Source: Yinghuangia seranimata
Lineage (GTDB): Bacteria; Actinomycetota; Actinomycetes; Streptomycetales; Streptomycetaceae
Direction of reading: 5' to 3'
Length of the DNA: 64,000 nucleotides
Assembly (NCBI RefSeq): GCF_029953285.1
Contig: NZ_JASAOI010000014.1
Span: 248,001 to 312,000 of the forward strand
This document shows, piece by piece, positions 42,661 to 64,000 of this stretch. The translations under genes were made by a program, and so were the position numbers. The number at the start of each line of letters is the position of its first letter. Position 1 is the first letter of the stretch. Under the pieces are notes generated by a model. It made no database searches. It worked only from the letters and a program-made list of their open reading frames with translations, and had not been told where the DNA came from.

Positions 42661-42749
42661 GGTCACATCCGGGCCCTGACACCGGCCGACGGACGACAGG
42701 CCCGCACGCACTCCGCGCACTTCCGCGACGAGGAACGGTTGCACACCCC

Positions 42750-43604
42750 ATGGCGAGTCCCGAGCTGACCGAGCTGACTTCGACTCGCTCACCGCGCGTG
42801 GCGGCGGCCCGGCGGCTCGCCAAGCGCGCGTTCCGCGCCGACGAGCGCCGGTTCCTCGCGGAGGGCCCGCAGGCGGTCCGTGAGGCCGCGGCGCTGCCGG
42901 GCACGCTGGTCGAGCTGTACGCCACGGTGGAGACCGCCGAGCGCTACCCCGACATCGTCGACGCGGCCCGCGCCGCGCGGGTGCCGGTGCTGTACGCGAC
43001 GAACGAGGTCGTCGCGGCGATCAGCCAGACCGTCACGCCGCAGGGCATCGTCGCGCTGTGCCGGTTCGTGGACGTGCCGCTCGCGTCGCTGACCGAGGCC
43101 GGCGCCCCGGACCTGGTCGCGGTGCTCGCGCACGTGCGCGACCCCGGCAACGCCGGCACGGTGCTGCGCGCCGCGGACGCGGCCGGGGCCGAGGCCGTGG
43201 TGCTGACGGACGCGTCCGTCGACCTGTACAACCCCAAGACCGTCCGCGCCTCCGTCGGCAGCCTGTTCCACCTGCCGGTCGTCGTGGGCGCGCACATCGA
43301 GGACACCGTCGCCGGGCTGCGCGCCGCGGGCCTTCGGATCCTGGCCGCCGACGGCGCGGGCGCGGCCGACCTGGACGACGAGTTGGACGCAGGCGGCCTG
43401 GACGGCCCCACCGCGTGGATCTTCGGTAACGAGGCGTGGGGGCTCCCGGAGGAGATCCGCGCGCTCGCCGACGCCGTGGTGCGCGTCCCGATCCACGGGC
43501 GCGCCGAGAGTCTGAACCTGGCGACCGCGGCCGCCGTGTGCCTGTATGCGTCCGCGCGTGCCCAGCGCGGCGCTTCGGGCTGCCGGACGGCCGCGGGCCG
43601 GTAG
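42750..43604 (+). CDS. SpoU/TrmH-family RNA 2'-O-methyltransferase
   Basis: 284 aa, ATG at 42750. An N-terminal substrate-binding domain (about 1-105) is followed by the SPOUT trefoil-knot domain with motif 1 HVRDPGNAGTVLRAADAAGA, motif 2 AWIFGNEAWGLP and motif 3 GRAESLNLATAAAVCLY. It methylates a ribose in rRNA or tRNA using S-adenosylmethionine. Homologues lie after rplT in many actinobacteria. The target nucleotide is not predictable. Confidence 0.92.
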   Translation: MASPELTELTSTRSPRVAAARRLAKRAFRADERRFLAEGPQAVREAAALPGTLVELYATVETAERYPDIVDAARAARVPVLYATNEVVAAISQTVTPQGIVALCRFVDVPLASLTEAGAPDLVAVLAHVRDPGNAGTVLRAADAAGAEAVVLTDASVDLYNPKTVRASVGSLFHLPVVVGAHIEDTVAGLRAAGLRILAADGAGAADLDDELDAGGLDGPTAWIFGNEAWGLPEEIRALADAVVRVPIHGRAESLNLATAAAVCLYASARAQRGASGCRTAAGR

Positions 43605-43643
43605 CGGCGCACACGTTCGAGGGCTGACGGGGGAGAGGGCCAC

Positions 43644-43865
43644 ATGAGGACGGACAGCGGCGCCGGGGCCTTACCCGCGCACGCCGCGCACGCCGCGCAC
43701 ATCGAGTACGAGAACTACCGCGACCGGCGCACACGTTGGCGCGCGGGGGCACGAACGCGCCCCTGCGCGCCGCCCCGTGCCCGCGTGCGCCCGCTTACGC
43801 CATGGGCGCGCAAGGAATCGGCCGCGCGTGACTGTGTAGCGGCGCGACGCGTTGGAGTAGTGTGA
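43644..43865 (+). CDS. Small hypothetical protein containing a TTA codon
   Basis: 73 aa, ATG at 43644 with GGGAGAGG about 6 nt upstream. The N-terminal half (AHAAHAAHIEYENYRDRRTRW) is plausible protein; the C-terminal half is Arg/Ala/Pro-rich and could be read-through of non-coding DNA. A TTA leucine codon lies near residue 10. TTA is very rare in streptomycete-like genomes and is the target of the bldA tRNA. It could be a small protein or a leader of the downstream kinase. Moderate to low certainty. Confidence 0.4.
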   Translation: MRTDSGAGALPAHAAHAAHIEYENYRDRRTRWRAGARTRPCAPPRARVRPLTPWARKESAARDCVAARRVGVV

Positions 43866-43960
43866 CCGGCCCGGAGCATCTGCTTCATAGGGGTATGCCG
43901 TTCCGTGGGGGGCCTCGGAATGCTGCAATCCCTCGGCCGTGTGGGGTCGGAAGGGGGCCG

Positions 43961-45109
43961 ATGGACATGGACGCGGATCTGACGGTCGATCCGTCCGCGG
44001 CGGGCATGCCGGCCACGCCGGTTTTCCCGGCCGGCGGGCTGGACGCGCTCTGCGGGCCGGCCGCCGACGCGCTGCCCGACGGGCTGGTCGTCGCGGACGC
44101 GAACGGCACGGTGTGCTGCTTCAACGCGGCCGCGACACGCATAACCGGGGTGAAGGCCGAGGACGCCCTCGGCAAACACCTCTCCGACGCGCTGCCGCTC
44201 GAGGACATAGACGGCCGCCGCTGGTGGGTGTGCACCGACCCGTACGGCGGGCTCGGCATCCGCACCCGGCAGCCCGAGCGCAACCTGCTGCTCGGCGGGC
44301 GCGAAGTGCTGGTCACCGCGTCGTACGTGCGCCAGGCCGGCCCGAACTCGCCGCTCACCCACGTCGTCGTCGCGCTGCGCTGCACGACCGCGCGCCGCCG
44401 CGGCGAACGCAACCACGCCGAACTGGTCGCCACCGTCGCGCACGAGCTGCGCTCGCCGCTCACCAGCGTCAAGGGCTTCACCGCCACGCTGCTGGCCAAG
44501 TGGGAGCGGTTCACCGACGAGCAGAAGCGGCTCATGCTCGAGACCGTCGACGCCGACGCCGACCGGGTCACCCGGCTCATCACCGAGCTGCTCGACATCT
44601 CCCGCATCGACTCCGGGCGGCTCCAGCTGCACCGCGAGATCGTCGACCTGCGCGAGGCCGTCGACCGGCACGTGCGCGCCCAGATCGCCGCCGGGCACAC
44701 CGAGGACCGGTTCCGGGTGCACGCCGACGCCGGGCTGCCGGAGACGTACATGGACCGCGACAAGCTCGACCAGATCCTCGGGAACCTCCTGGAAAACGCG
44801 GTGCGCCACGGCGCGGGAGCCGTCACCATCGAGATGACGCGCATCCGGGTCGGCGGTGCCGCGGGCGAGGACGACGGGACGGAGATCACCGTGAGCGACG
44901 AGGGGCCGGGCATCCCGGACGAGTTGCTCGGGCGCGTCTTCACCCGCTTCTGGCGCGGCAACCGGCGCGGCGGCACCGGCCTCGGCCTGTACATCGTCAA
45001 GGGCCTGGTCGAGGCGCACGGCGGGACCATCGACGTCGGCCGCGCCGCCTCCGGCGGCGCCCGGTTCCGATTTCGGCTGCCCGCGGGGATGCCGGACGCG
45101 CTGGCCTGA
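43961..45109 (+). CDS. PAS-domain sensor histidine kinase (orphan)
   Basis: 382 aa from ATG 43961 (GAAGGGGG just upstream); a GTG at 43862 would add 33 residues. A PAS domain spans about 33-145 (DGLVVADANGTVCCFNAAATRITG), the HisKA dimerisation helix has H161 in VATVAHELRSPLTSVKGF, and the HATPase domain shows N-box NLLENAVRHG, G1 DEGPGIP and G2 GGTGLGLYIVK. There is no transmembrane helix, so it senses a cytoplasmic signal. No response regulator is adjacent. The same kinase lies between rplT and pheS in Streptomyces-like genomes. Confidence 0.92.
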   Translation: MDMDADLTVDPSAAGMPATPVFPAGGLDALCGPAADALPDGLVVADANGTVCCFNAAATRITGVKAEDALGKHLSDALPLEDIDGRRWWVCTDPYGGLGIRTRQPERNLLLGGREVLVTASYVRQAGPNSPLTHVVVALRCTTARRRGERNHAELVATVAHELRSPLTSVKGFTATLLAKWERFTDEQKRLMLETVDADADRVTRLITELLDISRIDSGRLQLHREIVDLREAVDRHVRAQIAAGHTEDRFRVHADAGLPETYMDRDKLDQILGNLLENAVRHGAGAVTIEMTRIRVGGAAGEDDGTEITVSDEGPGIPDELLGRVFTRFWRGNRRGGTGLGLYIVKGLVEAHGGTIDVGRAASGGARFRFRLPAGMPDALA

Positions 45110-45170
45110 CACGGCCGCGCACCACCGCCCCGCGGGCCCGCATTCCAGGTCCACGGCCCGAACCACCTAG

Positions 45171-46447
<1,277 letters not shown>

Positions 46448-46448
<1 letters not shown>

Positions 46449-48949
46449 TGCGGGTCCCGCTTTCATGGCTGCGGGAGTACGTCGACCTCCCCGCCGTCGA
46501 GTCCGGCCGTGACGTCGCCGCCGAGCTCATCGGCCTCGGCCTCGAGGTCGAGACCGTCGAGCGCCTCGGCGCCGACCTCAAGGGGCCGCTGGTCGTCGGC
46601 CAGGTCCTGGAGATCGAGGAGCTGACCGGCTTCAAGAAGCCGATCCGCTTCTGCCTCGTCGACGTCGGCGACGCGAACGGCACCGGCGAGCCGCAGAAGA
46701 TCGTGTGCGGCGCCACCAACTTCGACGTGGACGACAAGGTCGTCGTGATCCTGCCCGGCGGCGTGCTGCCCGGCGGCTTCCACATCGGCGCCCGCAAGAC
46801 CTACGGCCGCGACTCCCAGGGCATGATCTGCTCGGCCCGCGAACTCGGCATGGGCGACGACCACGACGGCATCATCGTGCTGCCCATCGAGTGCGAGGTC
46901 GGCTCCGACGCCATCGAACTCCTCGGCCTGGTCGACGAGGTGCTCGACATCGCGGTCACCCCCGACCGCGGCTACTGCCTCTCGCTGCGCGGCGTCGCCC
47001 GCGAGGCCGCGATCGGCTACGGCATCCCGCTGCGCGACCCCGCGCTGCTGGACGTGCCGACCGCCAACTCGTACGGCTACCCGGTCGCGGTCGAGGACCC
47101 CGAGGGCTGCCGCCGGTTCGTCGCGCGCACCGTCGTCGGCGTCGACCCCGAGGCGAAGTCGCCGCTGTGGCTGCAGCGCCGCGTGCAGAAGGCCGGCATG
47201 CGGCCCATCTCGCTCGCCGTCGACGTCACCAACTACGTGATGCTCGAGCTCGGGCAGCCGCTGCACGCCTACGACCGCAACGCGCTCCAGGGCACCATCA
47301 CGGTGCGGCGCGCGCACGAGGGCGAGAAGCTCACCACGCTCGACGGCGCCAACCGCGTCCTCGACCCCGAGGACCTGCTCATCACCGACGACAGCGGCCC
47401 CATCGGGCTGGCCGGCGTCATGGGCGGGGCGACCACCGAGATCGGCCCGGAGACCCGCGACATCGTCATCGAGGCCGCGAACTTCGACCCGGTCGCCATC
47501 GCCCGCACCGCGCGCCGGCACAAGCTCGGCTCCGAGGCGTCCCGGCGCTTCGAGCGCGGCGTCGACCCCGAGGCGGCGCGCGCCGCGGCCCAGCGGGCCG
47601 TCGACCTGCTCGTGCTGCTCGGCGGCGAGGGCGCGGTCGCCGAGGCCGGTGTCACCGAGGTCGACGCGCCGCGCGAGCCCGTGCGGATCGCGATCACGGC
47701 GGACCACCCGGCGCGCGTCGCCGGCGTGCCGTACTCGCCGGAGACCGTCGCGCAGCGCCTCCAGGAGGTCGGCTGCACCGTCGAGGGCATCGACGCGCTC
47801 ACGGTCACGCCCCCGACCTGGCGGCCCGACCTGACCGACCCCAACGACCTCGCCGAAGAGGTCATCCGGCTCGAGGGCTACGACAACGTGCCCTCCGTGC
47901 TGCCGCAGGTGCCGGCCGGGCGCGGGCTCACCCCCGCGCAGCGGCTCCGCCGCCGCATCGGCCGCGCGCTGGCCGGGGCCGGCTATGTCGAGGTGCAGAA
48001 CTACCCGTTCGTCGGCGACGCCGTCTTCGACGCCTTCGGGCTCGACGCCTCCGACCCGCGGCGGGCCACCGTCAAGCTGGTCAACCCCATCTCCGACGAG
48101 GAGCCGGGGCTGCGCACCACGCTGCTGCCGGGGCTGCTCGCGACGCTGCGCCGCAACATCGGGCGCGGCAACACGGACGTGGCGCTGTTCGAGGCCGGCC
48201 TGGTGTTCCTGCCGAAGACCGAGCGGCCGGTCGCCCCGCGCCTCCCGGTCGACCGGCGGCCCACCGAGGCCGAGCTCGACTCGCTCGCCGCGGCGCTGCC
48301 GGACCAGCCGTACCGCGTCGCCGCGGTCCTCGCGGGCGACCGCGAGCCGGCCGGCTGGTGGGGCGGCGGACGCGCCGAGACCTGGGCCGACGCGGTCGAG
48401 GCCGCGCGCACGGTCGGACGTGCGGTCGGTGTCGAACTCGAGGTGCGGGCGGCGCAGTTCGCGCCGTGGCACCCGGGTCGCTGCGCCGAGCTCCTGGTCG
48501 GCGACACGGTCGTCGGCCACGCGGGCGAGCTGCACCCGCGCGTCGTGAAGGCGCTCCAACTGCCTGAGCGCACCAGCGCGATGCAGGTCGACGTGACGCG
48601 CCTGACCGCCGCTCTCGACGAGCAGGGCGGCGAGAAGCTCGCGACGGCCGGACGGATCGCCTCGTTCCCGGTGGCCACGCAGGACGTCGCCCTCGTCGTC
48701 GACGAGTCCGTCCCGGCCGCGAAGGTCGAGGCGGCCCTGCGCGAGGGCGCGGGCGAACTGCTCGAGTCCCTGGGCCTGTTCGACGTCTTCACCGGCGAAC
48801 AGGTCGGCGAGGGCAAGAAGTCGCTGGCCTACGCCCTGCGCTTCCGCGCCGACGACCGCACCCTGACCGTCGAGGAGGCCACCGCCGCCCGCGACGCAGC
48901 CGTGGCCCTGGCCGCCGACCGCACCGGCGCCACCCTCCGCGGCGCCTGA
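46448..48949 (+). CDS. pheT: Phenylalanyl-tRNA synthetase beta subunit
   Basis: 833 aa, with its ATG overlapping the pheS TGA. Domain order: N-terminal residues, an EMAP-type tRNA-binding domain (about 40-150), the B3/B4 editing domain (about 210-390), B5 (about 405-475), a catalytic-like core (about 490-700) and the C-terminal FDX-ACB anticodon-binding domain (about 740-833, beginning [16 protein letters not shown]). The full length is present. It edits Tyr-tRNA-Phe and positions the tRNA. Confidence 0.97.
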
Positions 48950-48957
48950 CGCACCAC

Positions 48958-48993
48958 CGAAGGCCCCGGTCTCCCACGAGACCGGGGCCTTCG
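48958..48993 (+). terminator. Terminator after pheT
   Basis: A perfect 16-bp stem (48958-48973 with 48978-48993), loop CCAC, 9 nt after the stop. The remaining gap to 49225 holds nothing recognisable. Confidence 0.8.
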
Positions 48994-49224
48994 GCGTGTC
49001 CTGGGGAGCTTGCCGACGAGTGGGCGCTTTCGACGGGCGGATGGCCTCGACCGGAGTGCACCGCCAGCGGCAAGCGCGTGAATGGGACGGGTGCTCTGAC
49101 CGCACGGGACGCGCTTGACGAGCGGCCGTGGTGGGGGACCGCGACGCCTGCGGTGCGCGGCGGGCGCGATGTTGGACGGTTGCCGTCGGCGAGCCAACTC
49201 TCGGCGGCAATCGGTCTGGTCGGG

Positions 49225-50031
49225 TTACTGCTGGGGGTCTTCGGGGCCGTACGGGCGGAGGTGGAGGCGGCGGGCGTCTTTGGCCTTCAGCTCGGCCGCG
49301 CGGGTGGCGAGGGTGATCAGGTCGTCTTTGCCTGCGTGGAGGAAGCGGCCTGAAAGGGGGTCCAGGTGGCCTTCGGCTACTGCGACGACGGCGTTGAGGA
49401 AGAGGTTGAGGTCGTACCAGTCGGTCTTGCCGCGGAAGATGTCCATGCCGGCGGTCATGTCCGTGGCGACGGCGCCGGGGGAGATGTCGAAGACGGTGAT
49501 GCCGTGGTCGGCCAGGGGGCCCGCGATGGTGTCGGTGAGGCGGAGGGCGGCGGTCTTCGAGGTCGTGTAGGCCGAGTAGTGGGGGTCGGGGCCGACGGCG
49601 AAGCCGCTGCTCAGGTTCACGATGCGGCCGTGGCGGCGGGCGACCATGCGGGGGAGGACGGCGTGGTCGACGTTGACGACGCCCCGCAGGTTGGCTTCGA
49701 CGACGGTCCACCACTGGTCGAGGTCGGCTTCCCAGAACGGGACCTCGGCCTGGTCGATCCGGCCCGCGTTGTTGACGACGAGGTCGAGCGGCCCGAGTGT
49801 GTCCTCGGCTTCGGCGACGGCGGCGGCGACCGCTTTCGGGTCGGTGACGTCCGCGATGACGGCGGTGGCGCGGGCGTCGCCGAGGGCGTCCAGGACGTCC
49901 GTCAGGGACTCGCGGGAGCGGCCGAGGACGGCCACCGCGAGGCCTTCCGCGGCCAGCCGTTCGGCGACGGCGCGGCCGATGCCTCGTCCGGCCCCGGTCA
50001 CCAGGGCGGTGGTGCTCTTGTCGCCGCTCAT
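49225..50031 (-). CDS. Short-chain dehydrogenase/reductase
   Basis: 268 aa from ATG 50031. Classical SDR: nucleotide motif TGAGRGIG (12-19), NNAG (87-90), catalytic Ser in NLSSG, and Tyr155/Lys159 in YSAYTTSK. The Arg at position 18 region and GRSR after strand 2 suggest NADP preference. The substrate is unknown. It lies 23 nt after the first AftB-like gene and may be co-transcribed with it. Confidence 0.9.
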   Translation of the reverse strand: MSGDKSTTALVTGAGRGIGRAVAERLAAEGLAVAVLGRSRESLTDVLDALGDARATAVIADVTDPKAVAAAVAEAEDTLGPLDLVVNNAGRIDQAEVPFWEADLDQWWTVVEANLRGVVNVDHAVLPRMVARRHGRIVNLSSGFAVGPDPHYSAYTTSKTAALRLTDTIAGPLADHGITVFDISPGAVATDMTAGMDIFRGKTDWYDLNLFLNAVVAVAEGHLDPLSGRFLHAGKDDLITLATRAAELKAKDARRLHLRPYGPEDPQQ

Positions 50032-50054
50032 CACGGTCCCCTCGCCGCGGCGGG

Positions 50055-56265
<6,211 letters not shown>

Positions 56266-56337
56266 TCCGGCGGCGGCCCCGGTCGCGGCGCGCCGGGCCG
56301 GGGCCGGCTCCGCGGAGACCGGCCGATCTGGCACCCT

Positions 56338-56376
56338 GGGCGGGCCCGGAGGATTCCTCCGGGCCCGCCCGCTTTT
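56338..56376 (+). terminator. Intrinsic terminator after icd
   Basis: A perfect 15-bp or longer stem (56338-56353 with 56355-56370), followed by G, C and a run of four T (56373-56376). One of the few U-tailed terminators here. Confidence 0.8.
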
Positions 56377-56426
56377 GTCCGTGGTGTGCCCGCCGGGGCC
56401 CGACGACCGGGGCCGGCCGAACGTGT

Positions 56427-57580
<1,154 letters not shown>

Positions 57581-57584
<4 letters not shown>

Positions 57585-58732
57585 GTGTTACGGCTGCCAA
57601 GGGTTTCCGTGCCGGGGGCGTCGCGGCCGGCCTCAAGACCACCGGTGCGGCGGATGTCGCGCTGGTCGTCAACGACGGGCCGTCGCTGGCCGCCGCCGGC
57701 GTGTTCACCTCCAACCGCGTGCAGGCGGCTCCGGTGCAGTGGTCGCGCCAGGTGCTCACCGGCGGTCAGCTCCAGGCCGTGATCCTCAACTCCGGCGGCG
57801 CCAACGCGTGCACCGGGCCCGAGGGCTTCCAGAACACGCACGCCACCGCCGAGCGCGTCGCCGAGGTGCTCGGGCTCAACGCGGGCGAGGTCGCGGTCTG
57901 CTCGACCGGCCTGATCGGCCTCCAGCTGCCGATGGACAAGCTGCTGCCGGGCGTCGACGCCGCGGCCGCCGCGCTGTCCGAGGACGGCGGCGAGGCCGCC
58001 GCGATCGCCATCAAGACCACCGACACCGTGCACAAGCAGGCCACGGCCGGCGGCGCGGGCTGGACCGTCGGCGGCATGGCCAAGGGCGCCGGCATGCTGG
58101 CCCCCGGCCTGGCCACCATGCTCGTGGTGCTGACCACCGACGCCGACGTGCCGGCCGAGGCGCTCGACCAGGCGCTGCGCGCCGCCACGCACACCACGTT
58201 CGACCGCGTCGACTCCGACGGCTGCATGTCGACCAACGACACCGTGCTGCTGCTGGCGTCCGGCGCCTCCGGCGTCGCCCCCGACCAGGCGGAGTTCGCC
58301 GCGGCCGTGCAGGCCGTGTGCGCGAGCCTGGCCCGCCAGCTGATCGCCGACGCCGAGGGCGCGAGCAAGGACATCGCGATCACCGTCGAGGGCGCGGCCC
58401 GCGAGGCCGACGCGCTCGAGGTCGCCCGGTCGATCGCCCGCAACAACCTGCTCAAGTGCGCCATCCACGGCGAGGACCCGAACTGGGGCCGCGTGCTCTC
58501 CGCGATCGGCACCACCTCGGCGGAGTTCGACGCCGACCGGCTCGACGTCGCGATCAACGGCGTGTGGGTCTGCAAGGGCGGGGCCGTCGGGGACGACCGC
58601 GACCTGGTCGACATGAAGGGCCGCGAAGTGGCGATCACCGCGCGGCTCAACGCGGGAGATGAGACCGTCACCGTGTGGACCAACGACCTGACCGCGGACT
58701 ACGTCCACGAGAACTCGGCGTACTCGTCATGA
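57581..58732 (+). CDS. argJ: Bifunctional glutamate N-acetyltransferase / amino-acid acetyltransferase
   Basis: 383 aa, ATG at 57581. The Ntn-type precursor cleaves itself before Thr179 (LAT179ML in [21 protein letters not shown]), giving alpha and beta chains. It recycles the acetyl group from N-acetylornithine to glutamate and may also use acetyl-CoA. Conserved [10 protein letters not shown] and NGVWVCKGG are present. It overlaps argB by ATGA. Confidence 0.96.
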
Positions 58733-59696
58733 CCGCGAATGACACCGCCACCAGCGACTCCGGGGGGAGAACGGTGAAAACGGTGGGCAAGGCCATTCGG
58801 GCCGCACGGCACAACGTCGCACTCGGCAAGGCGCACACCCTGATCGAGGCACTGCCGTGGCTCGAGCACTATTACGGCAAGACCGTCGTCATCAAGTTCG
58901 GCGGCAACGCCATGGTCGACGACGCGCTCAAGCGCGCCTTCGCCCAGGACGTGGTGTTCCTGCGCTTCGCCGGCCTCAAGCCGGTCATCGTGCACGGCGG
59001 CGGCCCGCAGATCAGCGCGCACCTCGACCGGCTCGGCCTGGAGTCGACCTTCGCGGGCGGCCTGCGCGTCACCACCCCCGAGGCGATGGACGTCGTGCGG
59101 ATGGTGCTGGCCGGCCAGGTGCAGCGCGACATCGTCGGGCTCATCAACGAGCACGGCCCGTTCGCCGTCGGCCTGACCGGCGAGGACGCGCACACCATGA
59201 CCGCCGAGAAGCGGCACGCCCTCGTCGACGGCGAGCTGGTCGACATCGGCCTGGTGGGCGACGTCGTCGACGTCGACCCCGGGGCGATCCGCGCGCTGCT
59301 CGACAACGGCCGCATCCCGATCGTGTCCTCGGTCGCCCGCGGCGCCGACGGCCACGTCTACAACGTCAACGCCGACACCGCCGCGGCCGCGCTGGCCGCC
59401 GCGCTGCACGCCGAGCGCCTCGTCGTGCTGACCGACGTCGAGGGCCTGTACGCCGACTGGCCGAACAGCGACGAGGTCATCAGCCGGCTCGACGGCGACG
59501 AACTGGCCGCCCTGCTGCCGACCCTGTCCAGCGGCATGGTGCCGAAGATGGAGGCCTGCCTGCGGGCCGTCCAGGCCGGCGTCAGGGCCGCGCACGTCCT
59601 CGACGGCCGGGTCGCGCACTCGCTGCTGCTCGAGGTCTTCACCGACGAGGGCGTCGGGACCATGGTCGTCCCCGCCCGGCCCAAGGGGGACGACGC

Positions 59697-59700
<4 letters not shown>
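58729..59700 (+). CDS. argB: Acetylglutamate kinase
   Basis: 323 aa from ATG 58729, overlapping the argJ stop. An amino-acid kinase fold: [43 protein letters not shown] and [15 protein letters not shown]. An N-terminal extension of about 45 residues contains the helix seen in arginine-sensitive, hexameric enzymes, so feedback inhibition by arginine is likely. It overlaps argD by ATGA. Confidence 0.96.
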
Positions 59701-63068
<3,368 letters not shown>

Positions 63069-63082
63069 CGTCCGACGGTCGG

Positions 63083-63115
63083 CCGGCACCCGCGTGCGGT
63101 GCGCGCGGGTGCCGG
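63083..63115. terminator. Bidirectional terminator after argH
   Basis: A 12-bp stem (63083-63094 with 63104-63115) between convergent argH and the ABC binding-protein gene. Confidence 0.65.
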
Positions 63116-63127
63116 TGACCGACGCCG

Positions 63128-64000
63128 TCAGCCGGAGATGACCTTGGCGGTGCTGCCGAGGTAAGCGATGGCGCCGTTGCGCACCTCGTAGAGGAACGTG
63201 CCCTTGCCCTGGTACTCGCCGGTGGCGGGATCGAAGGCGTAGTCGCGGACGGCGCCGTGGTACTTCGCGGCGCGCAGGCCGGTGAACAGGTTTTCGCGGC
63301 TGACCGGGTTCCGGGCGTTGCCGAGGCGCTTCATCGTGTCGACGATGAGGCCGACCGCGTCGTACGCCTCGGCCGCGTACGGCGGCGGCGGGGAGCCGAA
63401 CGCGGCCTTGTAGTCGGCGGCGAACCCGGCCAGGGCGGGCTCCGCCGCGGCGTCGACCGACGAGTCGATGATCTGCCAGCCTTCCGCGGCCCCACCCGCG
63501 AGCGTGACGAACTGCGGGTCGGCGAGGCCGTTGGGGCTGAAGCACCGGCCGGTATACCCGGCGGCCTTGAGCTGCTTCGCGAACGGGCCGCCCTGGTCGG
63601 CGAGGCCCAGGTACACCATCGCCGGCGCGCCGGACGCGAGGACCTTCGCCACCTCGGCGGAATAGTCGGCCTTGCCGTGGACGACACCGATCTCGTCCAC
63701 GATGCGCACGCCGCCGCGGCTGAGCACCTTGTTCAGCCCGGTGAGCACGGAATCCGCGTACTCGAAGCCCTCGGTGCAGACCACGACGGACGCGGGCTTC
63801 ACCTTCGCGAGCAGGTAGGCCCCGAGGTCCTCGCCCTGCGCGGTGTTGCTGGGCAGCCCGCGCTGGAACCACGGGCGGTTGTCCGCCGCCAGGGCCGTGT
63901 TCGTCGCGCCGGGCGTGACCATCGGCAGTCTGCCCGCGCTCAGTGCGTTCGCGGCGGTTTTGACCGTGGCACTGAACAGCGGGCCGACCAGCGCGACGAT
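63128..64000 (-). CDS. ABC transporter substrate-binding protein, branched-chain amino-acid type (5' end outside window)
   Basis: The C-terminal 290 residues are visible; the frame stays open to base 64000 and beyond. A type-I periplasmic-binding fold of the LivJ/Peripla_BP_6 kind: VTPGATNTALA, VVVCTEGFEYADSVLTGLNKVLS, AMVYLGLADQGGPFAKQLKAAGYTG and AAEAYDAVGLIVDTMKRLG. It should bind an amino acid or small organic ligand outside the membrane. The signal peptide would be upstream of the window. It could instead be a regulatory binding domain. Confidence 0.82.
   Translation of the reverse strand: MVALVGPLFSATVKTAANALSAGRLPMVTPGATNTALAADNRPWFQRGLPSNTAQGEDLGAYLLAKVKPASVVVCTEGFEYADSVLTGLNKVLSRGGVRIVDEIGVVHGKADYSAEVAKVLASGAPAMVYLGLADQGGPFAKQLKAAGYTGRCFSPNGLADPQFVTLAGGAAEGWQIIDSSVDAAAEPALAGFAADYKAAFGSPPPPYAAEAYDAVGLIVDTMKRLGNARNPVSRENLFTGLRAAKYHGAVRDYAFDPATGEYQGKGTFLYEVRNGAIAYLGSTAKVISG

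Noticed and set aside
46463-49714. 1083-codon minus-strand frame over pheT
   Set aside because: It is antisense to pheT with low-complexity Arg/Gly/Asp content, a typical high-GC shadow.

Overview
The window is a high-GC actinobacterial chromosome segment, densely packed with short intergenic gaps. It carries the Pup-proteasome system, the tatA-tatC pair, the infC-rpmI-rplT ribosomal operon, pheST and an argCJBDRH cluster. This gene order, including an endonuclease VII-like gene between pup and prcB and an arginine cluster without argF or argG, resembles Streptomyces and its relatives. That placement is an inference from synteny and protein similarity, not a database result.

Region 1 (0-0.7 kb and 28.3-29.1 kb). 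Two copies of a large non-coding inverted-repeat element, about 720 bp when complete, lie in opposite orientation on either side of a 28-kb block that holds the proteasome and Tat genes. Each copy is a head-to-head pair of about 250-bp units around an AT-richer centre. The complete copy ends in matching 18-bp terminal inverted repeats. I do not recognise the element; it is the strongest candidate here for something undescribed.

Region 2 (0.7-28.3 kb). An Fe-S RecB/Cas4-like nuclease, a secreted GH5 glycosidase, a site-2-type protease with CBS domains, the tRNA m1A58 methyltransferase and a 3Fe-4S ferredoxin lead into arc(mpa)-dop-pup-[broken endonuclease VII]-prcB-prcA. A LacI regulator and an MFS exporter follow, then pafA, two FKBP isomerases, a DUF3866 protein, pafB-pafC, two small proteins, tatA, tatC, a diacylglycerol-kinase-like lipid kinase and a Ski2/HelY helicase. 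Together these cover pupylation (PafA), depupylation (Dop), unfolding (ARC), degradation (PrcBA) and a linked WYL regulator pair (PafBC).

Region 3 (29-40.7 kb) is more accessory. It holds an ECF sigma factor fused to its own zinc-finger/transmembrane/proline-rich tail, a degenerate GGDEF-like protein, a 5'-3' exonuclease, a GNAT acetyltransferase, a STAS anti-anti-sigma protein, a PLP fold-III enzyme, a fused carboxyltransferase, a HicAB toxin-antitoxin pair with a visible operator, SseB-like and DUF1844 proteins, and one unrecognised protein.

Region 4 (40.7-49 kb) is the translation block. infC has an AUC start codon and a leader with a classical U-tailed attenuator. It is followed by rpmI, rplT, a SpoU rRNA methyltransferase, an orphan PAS-histidine kinase and pheS-pheT.

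Region 5 (49-64 kb) holds an SDR oxidoreductase, two tandem AftB-like polytopic glycosyltransferases, a monomeric NADP-isocitrate dehydrogenase, and argC-J-B-D-R-H. The argC promoter overlaps an ARG-box-like site, and the gene junctions are stop/start overlaps. The window ends inside a branched-chain-amino-acid-type ABC binding protein. A recurring theme is leaderless expression: a TANNNT box 6-8 nt upstream of a start codon with no Shine-Dalgarno sequence.
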